Assembly (NCBI GenBank): GCA_022793685.1
Contig: JAAWDI010000054.1
Span: forward strand, 1-60,523
Direction: 5' to 3'
Source of the DNA: Oscillospiraceae bacterium
GTDB lineage: Bacteria; Bacillota; Clostridia; Oscillospirales; Oscillospiraceae
DNA: 60,523 bases
Part shown: positions 1-13,100 of the stretch, one piece after another
Layout: each line of letters starts with the position of its first letter
Position numbering within the stretch: position 1 is the first letter of the stretch
Notes under the pieces: model-generated
What the model saw: only the letters and a program-made list of their open reading frames with translations
Database searches by the model: none
What the model was told of the DNA's origin: nothing
Position numbers and translations under genes: made by a program

Positions 1-19
1 GAGTCCCTTCGGCCGTACC

Positions 20-59
20 AAGTCGGAGCAAGCTACATATCGCTTGCTCCGACTTTTTT
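20..59 (+). terminator. Rho-independent terminator of an upstream gene
   Basis: A perfect 14-bp stem (20-33 with 42-55) closes an 8-nt loop and runs straight into a T tract at 54-59. It marks the end of a plus-strand transcript whose gene lies before the window. Confidence 0.85.
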
Positions 60-330
60 CAAAAGTCAGAGCGTACTCATTTCGCTGCTCCCCCTTTCCC
101 AAATCGCAACCACTCTCCGTTGGGTTGCGGTTTGGAGCCGTCCTACGGGCGGCTGTTTGGTGGACAGCCTGATGAACTGCATTTTTTGGCGGCACATGAC
201 CAGCCGCTGCAAATGCCATATTCGTGCGCGGCAGTTTTTTGTAAAAATCGCCTCTGCCCATTTTGACGCAATTTTTTCAAATATCAACCGCTGCGATGGG
301 CGGGGACTGAACAGAAAAATCATTTCTTCT
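60..330. other. Intergenic stretch without a confident gene
   Basis: An 85-codon minus-strand frame (66-323) is open, but it has no good ribosome binding site and no recognisable domain. From memory, similar short frames occur beside mobilisation genes of integrative elements in gut Firmicutes, so this may be a mobile-element remnant. That is a weak recollection, and no relaxase, integrase or att site is visible here. I do not call a gene. Confidence 0.3.
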
Positions 331-359
331 AAAAAGACACGCCAGTGGCGTGTCTTTTT
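331..359 (-). terminator. Terminator downstream of the Xre-type regulator (bidirectional)
   Basis: An 8-bp GC stem (336-343 with 347-354) around a 3-nt loop is flanked by five A on the left and five T on the right, so it can stop transcription in both directions. It lies about 50 bp past the stop of the minus-strand regulator. Confidence 0.75.
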
Positions 360-410
360 GAATATGGAAGGTTACCGCTATATGTCAGATGTCTTTTGAA
401 TGATGATACA

Positions 411-716
411 TCACAAAATGGAATCCATCAGAGAAAGGAAAGCCTCTTTTTGGACGGGGGAGAGGCAGTCCCATTTTTTGAGCAGTTCACGCTGTGGGGG
501 AGTAAGGCTCACCGGTTCAGTTCCATCATCAAAAAAACGCGACAATGTCACTCCAAAAGCAGAGCAGATTTTTTCCATGGATGAAAATGACGGAGTCATG
601 CCTTTTTTGTACCAGGAAGATATGGTTGACTGTGGAATCCCTGACCGCTCGGCAAGCTGATACTCCGACCAGCCCCGTGCCTGCCGGTATTTTGTGATGC
701 GCTCAAGAAGGTCCAT
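411..716 (-). CDS. Xre-family (HTH_3) transcriptional regulator, 101 aa
   Basis: Small cytoplasmic DNA-binding protein. The N-terminal ~60 residues form a Cro/CI helix-turn-helix: the recognition region reads QLAERSGIPQSTISSWYKKG, followed by the usual helix around SMEKICSAFGVTLSRFF. The last ~35 residues (LLKKWDCLSPVQKEAFLSLM) resemble the short C-terminal helix found after the HTH in many Firmicutes Xre regulators. A longer start at 725 is possible, but the AAGGAGG ribosome site abuts that ATG, whereas the ATG at 716 lies 9 nt after GGAGG, so I prefer 716. It stands alone, divergent from the giant surface-protein gene, with a terminator behind it. The target is unknown; autoregulation or control of the divergent gene is only a guess. 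Confidence 0.85.
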   Translation of the reverse strand: MDLLERITKYRQARGWSEYQLAERSGIPQSTISSWYKKGMTPSFSSMEKICSAFGVTLSRFFDDGTEPVSLTPPQRELLKKWDCLSPVQKEAFLSLMDSIL

Positions 717-1140
717 GGGTGCCATCCTCCTTTCCTGATTTTTCTCGAATAGTATAATTCAATTAGTCGTTGCATTTTAATATGAAAAGTCGTATTATAT
801 ATTACGATATTACTCTTTTTGGAAAGCCGAGTTATTCAATCAAAATGTATTTTATATGCGTCATAAGAGCGCAGGCTGCCTATGAAAAATTGTGAACAAA
901 TCTTCCGAACGTTATGCTTTGTATCAGTGAAAACAGCACAATATTGTGGGAACCGGATTATTTTACTCCATTTATTGTTGCTCTTTCGGCGTTGTGATGA
1001 TAAAATAAAAATGATTCCTAATATGCTATGTTCGATGAAAACAGGCGGCAAACATTCTCTTGTAGCGCTGGTATCGAAAGCGGCTATACCATGTTGTCGG
1101 CTGGTGTTGTAGATACAGACCCCAAAAGGAGGAACAACCT
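717..1140. other. AT-rich divergent intergenic region
   Basis: About 420 bp lie between the divergent regulator and the giant surface-protein gene. The region is markedly AT-richer than the flanking genes, which fits regulatory DNA. A promoter for the plus strand is annotated separately. Short open frames here (836-1051, 882-1112, 1026-1211) lack ribosome sites and look spurious. Confidence 0.6.
978..1006 (+). promoter_or_regulatory. Sigma-A-type promoter of the giant surface-protein gene
   Basis: TTGCTC (978-983), 17-bp spacer, TAAAAT (1001-1006). The same TTGCTN -35 hexamer recurs at two other promoters in this window (19124 and 25786). Predicted leader is ~130 nt; the gene has an AAAAGGAGG ribosome site at 1124-1132. 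Confidence 0.6.
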
Positions 1141-4100
1141 ATGAAAAAACGTCTGCTTTCCGTGGTGCTTTGCTGTTCTCTGGCCTTTGGCCTAGTGCCG
1201 ACATCGGCCATGGCGGCAGAGGACGACCATCAGGGGACGTTGTATGCCCACGAGGGCTGCGGTACGGCTTTGACGCAGCAAATTGATAGCTATAGTGCAT
1301 TGAAGAACGCAATCGAACGGGGCAGCGGAACGCTGGATTTGGTGCTGCATTCCGGCGGAAGCTGGAGTGCGGCTTCCACCATTACAGTTGGCAGCGGTAA
1401 GACTGTCCACATAACAGTAGCGGCGGGGGACGCTGTAACCATAACCCGAAGAAGCGGTTATACCGGGACGGTGTTCAGCGTGTCAGCCGGAGGAACGCTG
1501 ATTTTAGGCAGCGGCAGAGTGGAATATACCGGAAACAGCCTGACTGACGCGGCGGAACAGGGGAACTACACGGTAAAAGCAGACGCAGCCGGTGGGACGC
1601 TGACCATCGACGGCGGCGCAGTATGGACCAACTCAACAGACTGGGCGCCGGGCGCAACGTTTGGAGACAATTCGGGAAAAAGCGCGGTTCTCTATGATGA
1701 AAACGGAAACCAGAAGCTTTATCAGAACAACGGGCTTGTGTGCAGCGCCGCCCTCATTACCAGTAACGGAACCGTGAACCTCTGGGATGGCGTGGTGTTA
1801 CAGAATAACGTGACTACCGCCGATGCGGGAAGCGCCATTCGGAGTAATTCCGGCTCTGCTTTGAATCTCTATGGCGGAAGAGTCACGGGCTGCGTTGTGG
1901 CAAGCAGCAGCGGAGATACCGGCCGCGGCGCGGTGTTTGTAGGTAATTTTGTGCCGGGCAACTGGAACTCAAAGGTGAGTCCGACCGATACGCACTTTAA
2001 CATGTACGGAGGCAGTATTACCCGAAACGCCGCCAGTGGCAGCGGATACCAAGACGGCGGCGGCGTCAGTGTCGAGCAGGGATATATGGATTTGTATGGC
2101 GGCGAGGTATCCTATAACCACGCCGGCGTATGGTATGACAACAGCGGAAGCGGCGACGGCGGCGGCATCATGGTGCGCAATTATACGCAGTTCCATATGT
2201 GGGGCGGCAGTGTAGACCATAATTTTGCCGGCGGTTACGGGGGAGGTATTGTAGCGTGGAATGCTGCCGTCCATATTCATGGGGGCGAGATATGCCAGAA
2301 TAAGGCAGCCTATGGCGGGGGCCTGGCCATTGCATCCAGCCAGAATGCCAATGCCGAAATTAGCTCCGAGGCCACCATGCATGGTGGATTAATCGCCTCT
2401 AACGAGGCGATTAATGATACTTCTGCAACCGCCTTAAAGGCGGACGCCGGTGTGGGCGGCGGCATCTGCGTAGGCAGCGGCACCAGAACGGAAGGCGCTA
2501 CCCTAAATCTTTCCGGCGGTGAAATTCGCCAGAATACCGCCGCCAATGGCGGCGGCTTGGGTATATACGCCGGAGGTGGGCAGCTTGAGGGGGCGCTTAA
2601 GAATACAGCAGTCTCCCTGTCCGGAGATTTTCGGCTGGTGGGCAACTTTGCCGACCAGAACGGAAACGGAATGTATATCATCAATATGAATCTAAGGAAC
2701 CGCCACTATCTGGTCAAGATGGCGGGCGGCGCCTGTGTGGACACCAACAACCCGGTGTATTTTGCCAATCTGTGTAAGGGCCAAGTTCCGGTGCAGGTGG
2801 CCGAGAACCTGACGAGCGAAGGGACGGCGGCTATTTTCGAGTTTGCCGACAGCTTCTGGCACGGAGAAGAAACAGACTATGACGGCGCGAGTGCAGACCG
2901 GAAGGTAATCGATTTTGCAGCAGGTCAAGACGTGCAGGAAAATAAAATCGCGCTGGAAAGTGCCTCTTGGTGCCTACATAAGGTTGAGCATTCCCTCGCT
3001 TTGCAGGAGCTTTCCAGCACGCCGTTGTACACCATCCGAAACGGTACGCCGGTGACGGTGGACGGCATGGCCTATTACCGTGTTTATGCCCAACTCAGCG
3101 ATGCTTTTCAGGAGGCCGTCAGCGGCGACGTTCTTTACATTTACTACAATACTACCATTGATACCCCTGCTGTTTTACCAATGGGGAAGCACGTTACGGT
3201 AATGGCGGAGAGCACCTCTTCCGCCGGACGGGATGCGTCCGTTTCCGGCAGCGGCCCGACTAAGACCTGCTGGTTGGAGCATACGAGCTATGGCTATGAC
3301 GCCATGCACGGGAATTTCCTTAAATATGTAGGTACCGGCGGAAATTATCACATTGCTTCCGGTGCTGCCGAGGCGGCGGCCGATGGGGAGTATAGGCTGG
3401 ATACCGGAGAGACCGATGCCTATAACATCCGCAACGACTACACCATCACACTGTCCAGCCGGCTCTATTTGGGCGAGGACGGCAAAGGCGGCGGCGCACA
3501 GCCGGGCGCGGTTATCGTAGAAGAGGGCGCTGTGCTTGAGGTCGGCCAGACCGCTACTGCGGGTATGGGCGCAGGAACCCTGACCTTTGACGGAAATTTG
3601 TCCTCCCCCAAGGAGGGCGCGATGTTCCAGAGCGGCGGAACATTAAGACTGCACAGCGGAGTCACGGTGAAAAACCACTCCAACTACTCCAAAGCCCACC
3701 CGGGCGCCCTTGAGGTGCTGAGGGGCGGAAGCCTGACCATGGAAGAGGGCGTGACCGTCACCGGAAACATTTCACCGGTGGCAGGCGCAGTGTATGTGGC
3801 GGAAGGCGGCAGTTTTGAGATGGAGGGCGGCTCCATCACCGACAACCAAGGAGCCATGCCCCGCTATGGATTCTTTACCGCGCAGGGCACCCGCCTGAAT
3901 ACTTACGATACCGCTTACTGGGGACAGGCGAAATACTACTCCGGCGCAGGTGCAGTGTATAATCGGGGCAGCTTTGTGATGAACGGCGGCACAATATCCG
4001 GAAACCGGGGAGAATACGGCGCATTGGCCAATCTGGGCGCTATGACCCTGACAGGCGGCGCTGTTACGGAGAACCATGCCCAGCGGGGCACGGGCAGCGG

Positions 4101-7100
4101 AGCATACAGCCTGTCCGTTACCGGCTACACCGAGCGGGCCAATCCCGCCATTCCGGCGGAAGCCGATTATGCTCCGGACGCGGGCAGCGGCGGAGGCATT
4201 TATCAAGGCTCCGGCACCGTTGCAAATATTGGACGGGGCGTGGTCATTTCGGGCAATACCGCCGTCAACGGCGGCGGCGTTGCTGTGGGCAGCGGCCGTG
4301 ATATGGCGCAGACTGTCACACGCTATACTGATGTAACGAACGGGTATGAAAAGACCACCGGCGGAACGGTGCAGGCCAGAGTGCCGCAGTACGGGAAAGC
4401 GCCCGATACCACGTCCGCCCAAGCGGGGCTTGTGATTTCCGCCGGGGCCAGCCTGACGGAAAACCAGGCGGAGGAATTGGGAGGCGGCCTTTTTGTCACC
4501 GGAACCGGAAACCGTGCCGACGTGGAGCAAAGCGCGGTGCTTCGGCGCAACGGTGCCAAACGGGGCGGCGGCGTTGCGGTTTGCGAGGGGAGCGCAGTCT
4601 CCTTTGCCAATGAGGTTACGGAAAACACGGCAGCTTTCGGCGGCGGCATATATGTTGGCGGCGGCAGTACCGTAACAGCCAAGGGAAGCATTACCTCCAA
4701 TGAGGCTGAGAACGGCGGCGGGGCTTATGTGGACAGTACCGAAGCCGGAGCGGCAGGCCGTCTGCTTCTGGATGGCGCATTGGTGAACAACAACCGCCTG
4801 ACCGGCGGGGTTGGCGGCGGCGTGTACAGCCGGGGCGACCTGGAGCTGACCGCGGAAAGCGGCAGCCAGCCCTCCGTCAGCTATAATGACCGCATTTATC
4901 TGGAAACGGGCCGGGTGGTGACACTCTCAAAGAGCTATGACATTAACCAAAGCAACCAGAGCGAAAACAACAGGCTGACGCTGGAATCCCAGACGACGGA
5001 TAACGGCACCCAGCTGCTTCGAGCCGACAGTGAAAAGCAGGCGTTGGAAACGCTGGTGAGCGGCCGTATTATCCACTATACCCATCCTCTGGCGCAGAAT
5101 CAGGAGGATAAAACGCAGCTTGAGATTAACGCTGTGCCTGTGTACTACTATGACCGTTTTCGAGCGGAAGGCGGCCTGGAAAGCCATCGGGCAGAGGTAC
5201 CCTATGCTCAGGGAAGTACGGTCATTTTCCAGAACTTTACGGTGGGTGAGGAGCAGGGCTTTGTCCTTGCCAGCGGCATGAGCTTTTTGTACTGGGTGAC
5301 AATCGATAAGGACGGCCACTATCTGGACAGCGACGGCCGTCAGGTGGCTACCCCCAAAGAGGCGCAGGCCTATTATGCGGGCAATACCATTCAAAGCATC
5401 TCCCAGCCCATCTATTTGGAAGCGGTGTATGGCAGCGTCACCTATACCGCCACCTTGCAGGTGCTGGACGAAGCGGGGAACGTGGTGCCCGGCGAGAGCA
5501 TCGGCTCCATCGCGTTGAACGGCGCGTCTTATAACAGCGGCACCGGCGAGTACTCCTATGCGATGGGGACGCCTATGACGGTGAGCGCTGCGCCCTCTGA
5601 CGGCTCGCTGTATGGCCAGACCGTGTTGCAGGGTCTGAAGGTGTATCAGGAGGTGCCGCAGCAGAGCAGCAGCGAGGACTTCCAGTTTAACGGAGCATGG
5701 TGGCATCCGGTCGCTTGGGCGAATATGGAGCAGGAGGTCTTGAACGTCCCCGGCGAGGCGCCGGAAACCGTGCTTTCCACAGGCAGAATAACAGGTGTGG
5801 AAGCGGCGGTCGGCACCGCCGCAGGTCTGGACAGCGAAGGACGTTTTACTTACACTGCCTCGAATGCCAGAATTTTGGTGCGGGCGCAGTTCAAGCCCGC
5901 CATGGTGCGCATGGACATGGCGGAGGAAAACAGTCCGGTTTCCTATACCGGTTATTATGATACCATGCACGAGGCTGTTACGGCGGTGGCGGCGCGGGTG
6001 GGGGAAGGCCATAAGACAACGCGCTACACCATCACCCTGCTGCAAGACAACGGTAAGGACGAGCACGGCAACGGCGTTGTGCTGTATTACGGAGAAAAGG
6101 GCAAGGACGCGGATAAATGTCTGGACAACAGAATACCGGACCTGCTGAATGAGAGCGACATTATCCACCTGACCTATGACCTGAACGGCCATACACTGGA
6201 TTATCAAAATTTTGGAGAGCGCAACCTGAAGCAGTATGACATGACCATCCGAAACGGAACGGTGGTCTATCATGGGAATGAGGATAGAACCAATCCTGAC
6301 AGAGACCCCATTCCCAGCGCATTCCGCGTGGCGGAGGGTACCCTGACACTGGAGGGCGTTACCATCCGCACCACCGGAACTCCGAATGGCGGGAATAACG
6401 ACAGGGTATATTCCGCCAAGGTTATGGAAAAGGGCACCCTGAATGTGGGCCGTGGCTGCACTTTGGGCGATGTGTTTATCTATACGGACAGGGACACCAT
6501 CGGAACCGTCGGCCCTGACGGAAGCAGCGAAGGCTCCGGCCATATCACAGTAACCGATACCTTTGTGGAAGGCCGCACGGAATTGGTGGCGACGCTTTGC
6601 CTGCGTTATTGGGATTTTGAAAATCAGGTGCGTAGGGTGCTGATGCTGGATGAGAGCGTGGCCGCCAGAGAGGGCGTGGCCATCCGGCGGATGTTCGCAC
6701 TCAAGGATGTGAGCGAGCCGGCCGACGGGAAAGCGGCTGATAATGCGGACTACTGGTTTATCGGTACAGACGGCAAGCTTTATAAAAAGGCGTGGATGAT
6801 GGTTCCGGAGTTGGAGGCGGCAGACAACTCCAGCCGCCAAGAGCCGCTGACGCGGTACTGGGATTATCAGAACAAAAATAATTTCCCTGAAATCGGATTG
6901 GCAGGCAGCGGCTGGCTGCCGGGAGACAATACGGGCACGGACCCGGCATGGATTAGCGGCATTCCCTTTTTCTACGATTATACCAGCACCTATGGCTTTT
7001 CTGCTGATACAGAGGTCAACCTGACCGCGCAGTTGGTGGACGGGAAAGGGGAGCCGCTGGAGATAGACCGTGGCACCGTCGCCTTTACCGTCAGCCGCTT

Positions 7101-10100
7101 GACGAAAGGCGCGAACGGTACGACCAGCAACCGTCGCAGCTTCAGTGGGACCACCGGCTTGAGTAAAAACGGGTCTGCAAGCCTGGCCTTCTCGTCCCTT
7201 TCCGGTTTGCCTGTGACCGACGAGTTGGATGTGGCGGAACGGCGCGAAGCCCCAGACAGCTCTTATGTAGTCAGCGCGTCGTGGAGCGGGTCGGGCCAAT
7301 ATGCGCCCGCCTATGCGGAATATTGGAACTATGCCCAGGGAACAAGAGATGAGCAGTCCGGAATTTTGGGCGGCACGCTTACGGGCGCTTTGCGGCTGTC
7401 CATCCAGCGCAAGGAGCTGTCTTCCGCCGATATTGAGATTGCCAGCGTAACGCCGTACAGCGCGGAGTACATCGGCCCTGCGGGCCGGGCAAACGGATAC
7501 ACCTCCGCGCCTACAATAGGGCGGGTCATAGACCACAACCTGAGCCGCGCCATGACCCCCGGCGTAGATTACAACATCTATTTTGCGGCCCTTACCACAG
7601 AGCCTGCTTACGGAGTGCGGGACGATGAGGGCCAGCTTCTGGTATGTGAGCATGAGGGAACGACCTATTATTACATAGCGGGAGAAAATGGCGGAAAGCT
7701 CTATTACAGCGCAGGCGGAGCGGGGAAGATGGACGGTTCTTCGCCTGACAATGCCCTCGACCTGAACGGAGCGCCGGCGGGCAGCTATTCTGTGGCGCTG
7801 GAAGCCGAAACGCTGCCCGCTTCCAACTACTCTATTCAATCAGGCTGGAAGGGGACGCTTTTTACCATTCATCCGTACCGCAGTTCCCTTGCCATTCAGG
7901 CGCTGAACCATGTGGTAGCGGCGCCGGGGGAGCATAAGGGCCAGGTCATCACCAACGCTTTTGAAGCGCTGGGAGGCGCGCTGACAGTCACGGACCGTTA
8001 TGGGAACCGGCTGAACCTGAAAAACTGCGCCTTCACATTCCTGCCTGTCAGCGGCAAGGCCGAGCTGGACAGCGATGGCTGGCCCAAGGTGGAAGGACTT
8101 TATAATATCGCAGTTACCGCAGGCAGCCATGGCGACGGCACCATGAAGCTGAACGGCGTGGACGCCGGCGGAACGGCCGACCCCAATTATGCCGAAACCG
8201 CAGCGGGCTATCTCGCCATGCTGGTGACCGACAAGCAGCTTCAGGTGTTCTTCGTGCCCAATACTGTCAATGCGCCCTATACCGGCGAGATATATACCAG
8301 CGATATGCTCAAGGCCATGGACGGGGAAGCCAGGGACCAGTATCAGGTATGGAGAACGGAAGTGGACAGCCAAGGGAGGCCGCTGGACGAAGCAGGGAAT
8401 GTTATTGCCGTGGAGGAGATTCCGACAAAGGGCAAAAACAGGGAGCGGCTTGCAAAGACCAACTACCGCCTTGAAATTGGCTCTCCCCGAAATACGCCGC
8501 GCGAGGTGGGCAGCTACACCATGGTGGTCACCGACGTCAGCGGCGCTTATGTGGGCATTGGAACCCTGAATATCGGCGCAAAGAGCATACATGACTTCAA
8601 GCTCAGCGAAAGCGGCGGTATTTACACCGGCGTGGACCATACGCCTGAAATAACCGTGACGGATGACGAAGGCCGTGTGCTGACCCGAAACCGAGATTAT
8701 ATTATCCATATCACAGATGAAGAAGGGCATGAAGTCGGCGCGCCTATCAACGCCGGAACCTATACCTATACGGCTGTCGGCATCAACAACTTTTCCGGCA
8801 GGCGGGGACTCTCCGCCACCTATACGGTGAGGCCCAAGGACTTGGGGAACACGGACGCCGCCGACGGCGTGCGCGGCGTTATTCTGGACGCGCCCAACTA
8901 TGCCATTCTCATTGGCAATTCTGTGGTGCCGCGGTATTCCCTCTATTATAACGGCGCAACTCTGGTGCGGGGAGATTCGGCCAACGCCGACTATACCCAG
9001 ACCATCACCAAGAGCGGCCAGACTTACGACGTTATCCGTGAGGCGGGCAATTACACCTTTACAATCACGGGAAAGGGGAACTATACGGGAACCGCTTCCT
9101 TTACGTTGGCGGTGACCGAGGCAGGCAGCGGAAAAATTCATGTGACAAACACGGGCCAGTATTCTTACGGCGGCGGGAATTTTGCGTCCTACCGCTGGGA
9201 GCAGAACGCCATCGTGAATTTGGCCGAGGCAGGCGGTACGACGCAATCCCTGGACGCTTACCAGTTCAACATATCTCTCCAGCGTGTGGGAGCGGCTTCC
9301 GCGCTGGAGCAGGTAGACCCCAATGATGTGCTGGACGCAGGCGTTTATGTTCTCACCCTGACCCCCACGGAAGAATATGCCGCGCGCGTCGACGGCCTGG
9401 AAACCAGCGACACCGGTTCCTGCGTGTTTCAGATTGAGCGCAGGGCGGTAACCATACAGGTTGCGCCTTCCGGCAAGGTTTACGGCCAGCGCGACCCGGA
9501 TTGGAGCAGTATCGGCTACACCACGGATTTGACCGGCGCAGAGCCGGATATTGGCTTCTTTGCCCATGACGCAAGCGCTATTTCAGGGCAGTTTGGCCGC
9601 AATACGGGCGAAGATGTGCGCAACGGCGGTTACCGTTATACGCTGGGGAGCTTCAGCGCGGGGGACAACTATGTGCTCACTGTCAGCACACAGAGCGCAT
9701 TTACCATTGAGCCGAAAGACATTACCGCGCCCAACCTGCCGGGTGAAGCAGATGAAATTGCGGTGGAAAAGCGGGACTACATGGCCTATACCGGCTATGG
9801 CTTAAATCCCGTCCGCTCGGTGGTTTACCGCGCCCAGCAGAAGGACATTCCCGTGGCAGAGCAAGCCGGTTACCTGCTGACCTATGAGCGGTGGAGTCCC
9901 GGCAGCACGGAAGGCTGTACGCCCGACTGCGGAGTGGAGGACTGCGGCCACCGGTGGGAGAGCGTCGCTTCTGTTCCCAACGATGTGGCATGGTACCGCG
10001 TGACCATTGACAGCGACGCCTGCGTAACCTCGCCGGACAACTATGTGGGAAAGCGCAGCTTCCTCTTTGAGGTTCGGGTGCAGGGCGGTCCTCTGGACGT

Positions 10101-13100
10101 GGGCGTGGAAGGCAGCGACACGGTCGTTTACAAAAAAGAGGATTTCACGCCGGTGGTAACGGTCAAGAGAGAGGGCTTTGTCCTGTCTCAGGAATATTAC
10201 GCACTCAGCTACAGCTTTGCACCGGCGGACGGCGGGACGACGCAGGCTGCCCCCTTCTTTTCGGGCAAGACCTCTTTCCGGGACGCAGGAGTTTACACCA
10301 TCTATGCTGCCGGAAGCGGGAATTACGCCGGTTCGGCGGGCAGCGCAACCTTTACCATCCTGCCCAAGAATATCGCTTCGGACGATACGGCAGACGGTAC
10401 GGCGCCCGTTACCGCTCAAGTGGCGGAAGGGCAGAGCTTCACTTATAACGGCAAAGCGCAGCAGGCTGCTGTTGCCGCCGCCTATGGAGCAGAGCCGTTG
10501 ACGGAAAAGGATTACAGCCTTTCCTATCAGAACCATGTGGATGCGGGAACCGCCGCCGTGACCATAACCGGCAAAGGCAACTACACCGGAACCAGGACGC
10601 TTACCTATCCGATTGAAAAGCAGCCGCTTATTGTGACGGTGGGGAACGGCGAAAAAATTTATGGCTCGCCCGACCCCAGCTATCAGTACACCGTCAGGGA
10701 CACCGAAGGAAATCAGGCGGCTGTACGCCTGACAGGAGCGGCGGACAGAGCGGACGGAGAAGGGGTAGGAAGCTATCCCTTGGGCATCGGGACGCTGTCC
10801 GCAGGGAACAACTATACGCTGACGTTAGAGGCGGGGTCGTTCCTGACCATCAGCAAAAAGTCCCTTGGTGACGGCGCGCTTCCCGCCGACAATATCAGTC
10901 CCCAGGCGCCCAGCTATGTGGCGGAGGGAGAAACCACCGCGGGGCAGTTAAAAAATCAGATGTCCGTCACCTATTGGTCTCCAGCCTTGGGAGAGATGAA
11001 GCTGACAGCGGGGAATGACTATACCGTTACCGTGACAGATGAAAGCGGAGCTTCCGTAAACGATGACGCCAAGCTGACAGCGGGCGACTACACTCTGACG
11101 GTCAGCGGCATGGGGATAAACTATGCGGGGAGCTTTATCGTCCATGTGACAGCAATCAATGCAGACTCTCTCATCAATCTGGGGACGGGGGAGAGCCTGA
11201 CCTACCGGCTGAACGGCCAGACCAGAACGCTGACGCCCATGGCCAGCGGACATATTCTGCGCGACTGTGCCATTACTGTCACGGCGCATTACAACAGAGG
11301 CGGCTCTCAGACCCTCCATCCCGTACAGAGCGCGGACGGAAGCTTTTCCATCAGCTTGACCAACGCAGGCACCTATACTGTGGTGGTGACCCGCAGCGAG
11401 GGCAGCGGAGCAAGCGAAACGGTGTATTTCGGCACGGTCACCTATGTGGTATTGCCAAAGGACATTTCGGAGGGCAATACGGCGGGTGACGGAGAGGCCT
11501 CGCTGAACGAGCCGGAGGGTGATTTTTCCTACACCGGAAGCGAAGTGTTCCCCACCAATGTCGACCGTCTCCTCCACTATGGCGGGCAGGACGTTCCCGC
11601 CGTAGAGGACGGCTTTACGAACTACATTACCGGCTGCTCCGGAAACGTCAATCCAGGTACGGCAACGGTCACGGTTTATGGACAGGGGAACTATGCAGGC
11701 GCCCGCACGGCCAGCTTCAAGGTGGGAGAAATCCGTTATACCGTGACCTACCGCGGAAACGGCGCTACCGGAGGTACGGTCCCTGTTGACAACGTGCTGT
11801 ATATGACAGGGGACAACGCTACTGTGATGGGCAATGTGGGCAGCCTTACCGGTCCGGAGGGTACGGTATTCCTTGGCTGGAGCGCATCCCAGATGGGTGT
11901 GATTGGCAGCCGGGATGACTTGACGGGGGAAAGCTATGTCAGCGGAAGCCTTTTCTCAATCAAGGAGGACAATGTGACCCTCTATGCTGTTTGGGCCACC
12001 GACGAAAACAGAAACGGCAAGGCGGACTGCGATGAGGATAAGTACAGCGTAAGCTACCGGTATGCGCTTCAGGACAGCTGCACCGGCCTGCTGCCCATCG
12101 ACCCTGTGCCGTACTTGAGCGGCGCGGCCGTTGCGGTGGCGGAGAACGTTGGAGGCCTGGCTCTGGAGGGCTACCTGCTGCTTGGATGGGTACCCCTGTC
12201 TCAGGCGCCCGAGACCCTCAAACTGGAAAACTCCGATGCGTTTTTCCAGTTTGTCAGCGCCAATGACCTCTATGCACCGGACAGAAGCTTTACCATGGGC
12301 AGCAGCGACCTGACCCTTTATGCGGTCTGGGGCGCCGACGCCAACGGAAACGGAACCGTTGACTGGATGGAAAGCAAGGTGCAGTATTTTGTCTCTTACG
12401 ATGCGAACGGAGGCACGGGACTTTTGCCGCCGTCCAAGGTTTTGGAACCGGAGGCGCTCTCGTTTGCCGTGGCCGGAGGATTTGACCCCTCCAAGCTCAG
12501 CTATCCCGGAAATACGCTGCTGGGCTGGAGCACAGAGCTGCTGCCTGTATTGGACGAAGCGCCGGAAAGCAGCTTTTCCGCTGCCGGAGATACTTATACG
12601 ATTCAAGTGGGCGCGTCCAATCCCGTGGTGTTTTACGCGGTATGGGCGGTGGACGAAAATGGAAACGGTATACCGGACTACGAGGAGAACCATTATACCG
12701 TTTCTTACGAAACCATCTGTGACGGCGTGATGGTTCCGGTCGGCTCCCTGCCGGCGGCCGTTGCCGGAAAGGTGGCCGGTATTCCAATCGTTCTGCCGGC
12801 GGCCAGCGGAGTAACCGGCGGCCGGCAAGCCTCGTTCCTGGGCTGGACGATGGACAGGGACGCGGCGAAAAGGCTCTATCTTCGCGGCGAAACGCCGGAC
12901 GGCCTGATGGAGGCGGGAATCAGCTACACTGTTTCCGAGGACGCAGTCCTGTATGCGGTTTGGGGCGAATCCGATTATTATGTGGAGCGCTATACCGTCA
13001 CCGTAACGCCTTCACCCACCGAGGGCGGCACAGCGTCTGCCACGGAAAGCACCGTGTTGAAGGGCGGAGCGTCCACCGTTAAAATCGAAGTCAAGGCGGG

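Noticed and set aside
4927-9567. Two long abutting minus-strand frames (970 and 575 codons) inside the giant gene
   Set aside because: They are antisense shadows of a GC-rich repetitive coding sequence, lack ribosome sites, and give low-complexity Arg/His/Gly-rich products without domains. The plus-strand protein is clearly real.
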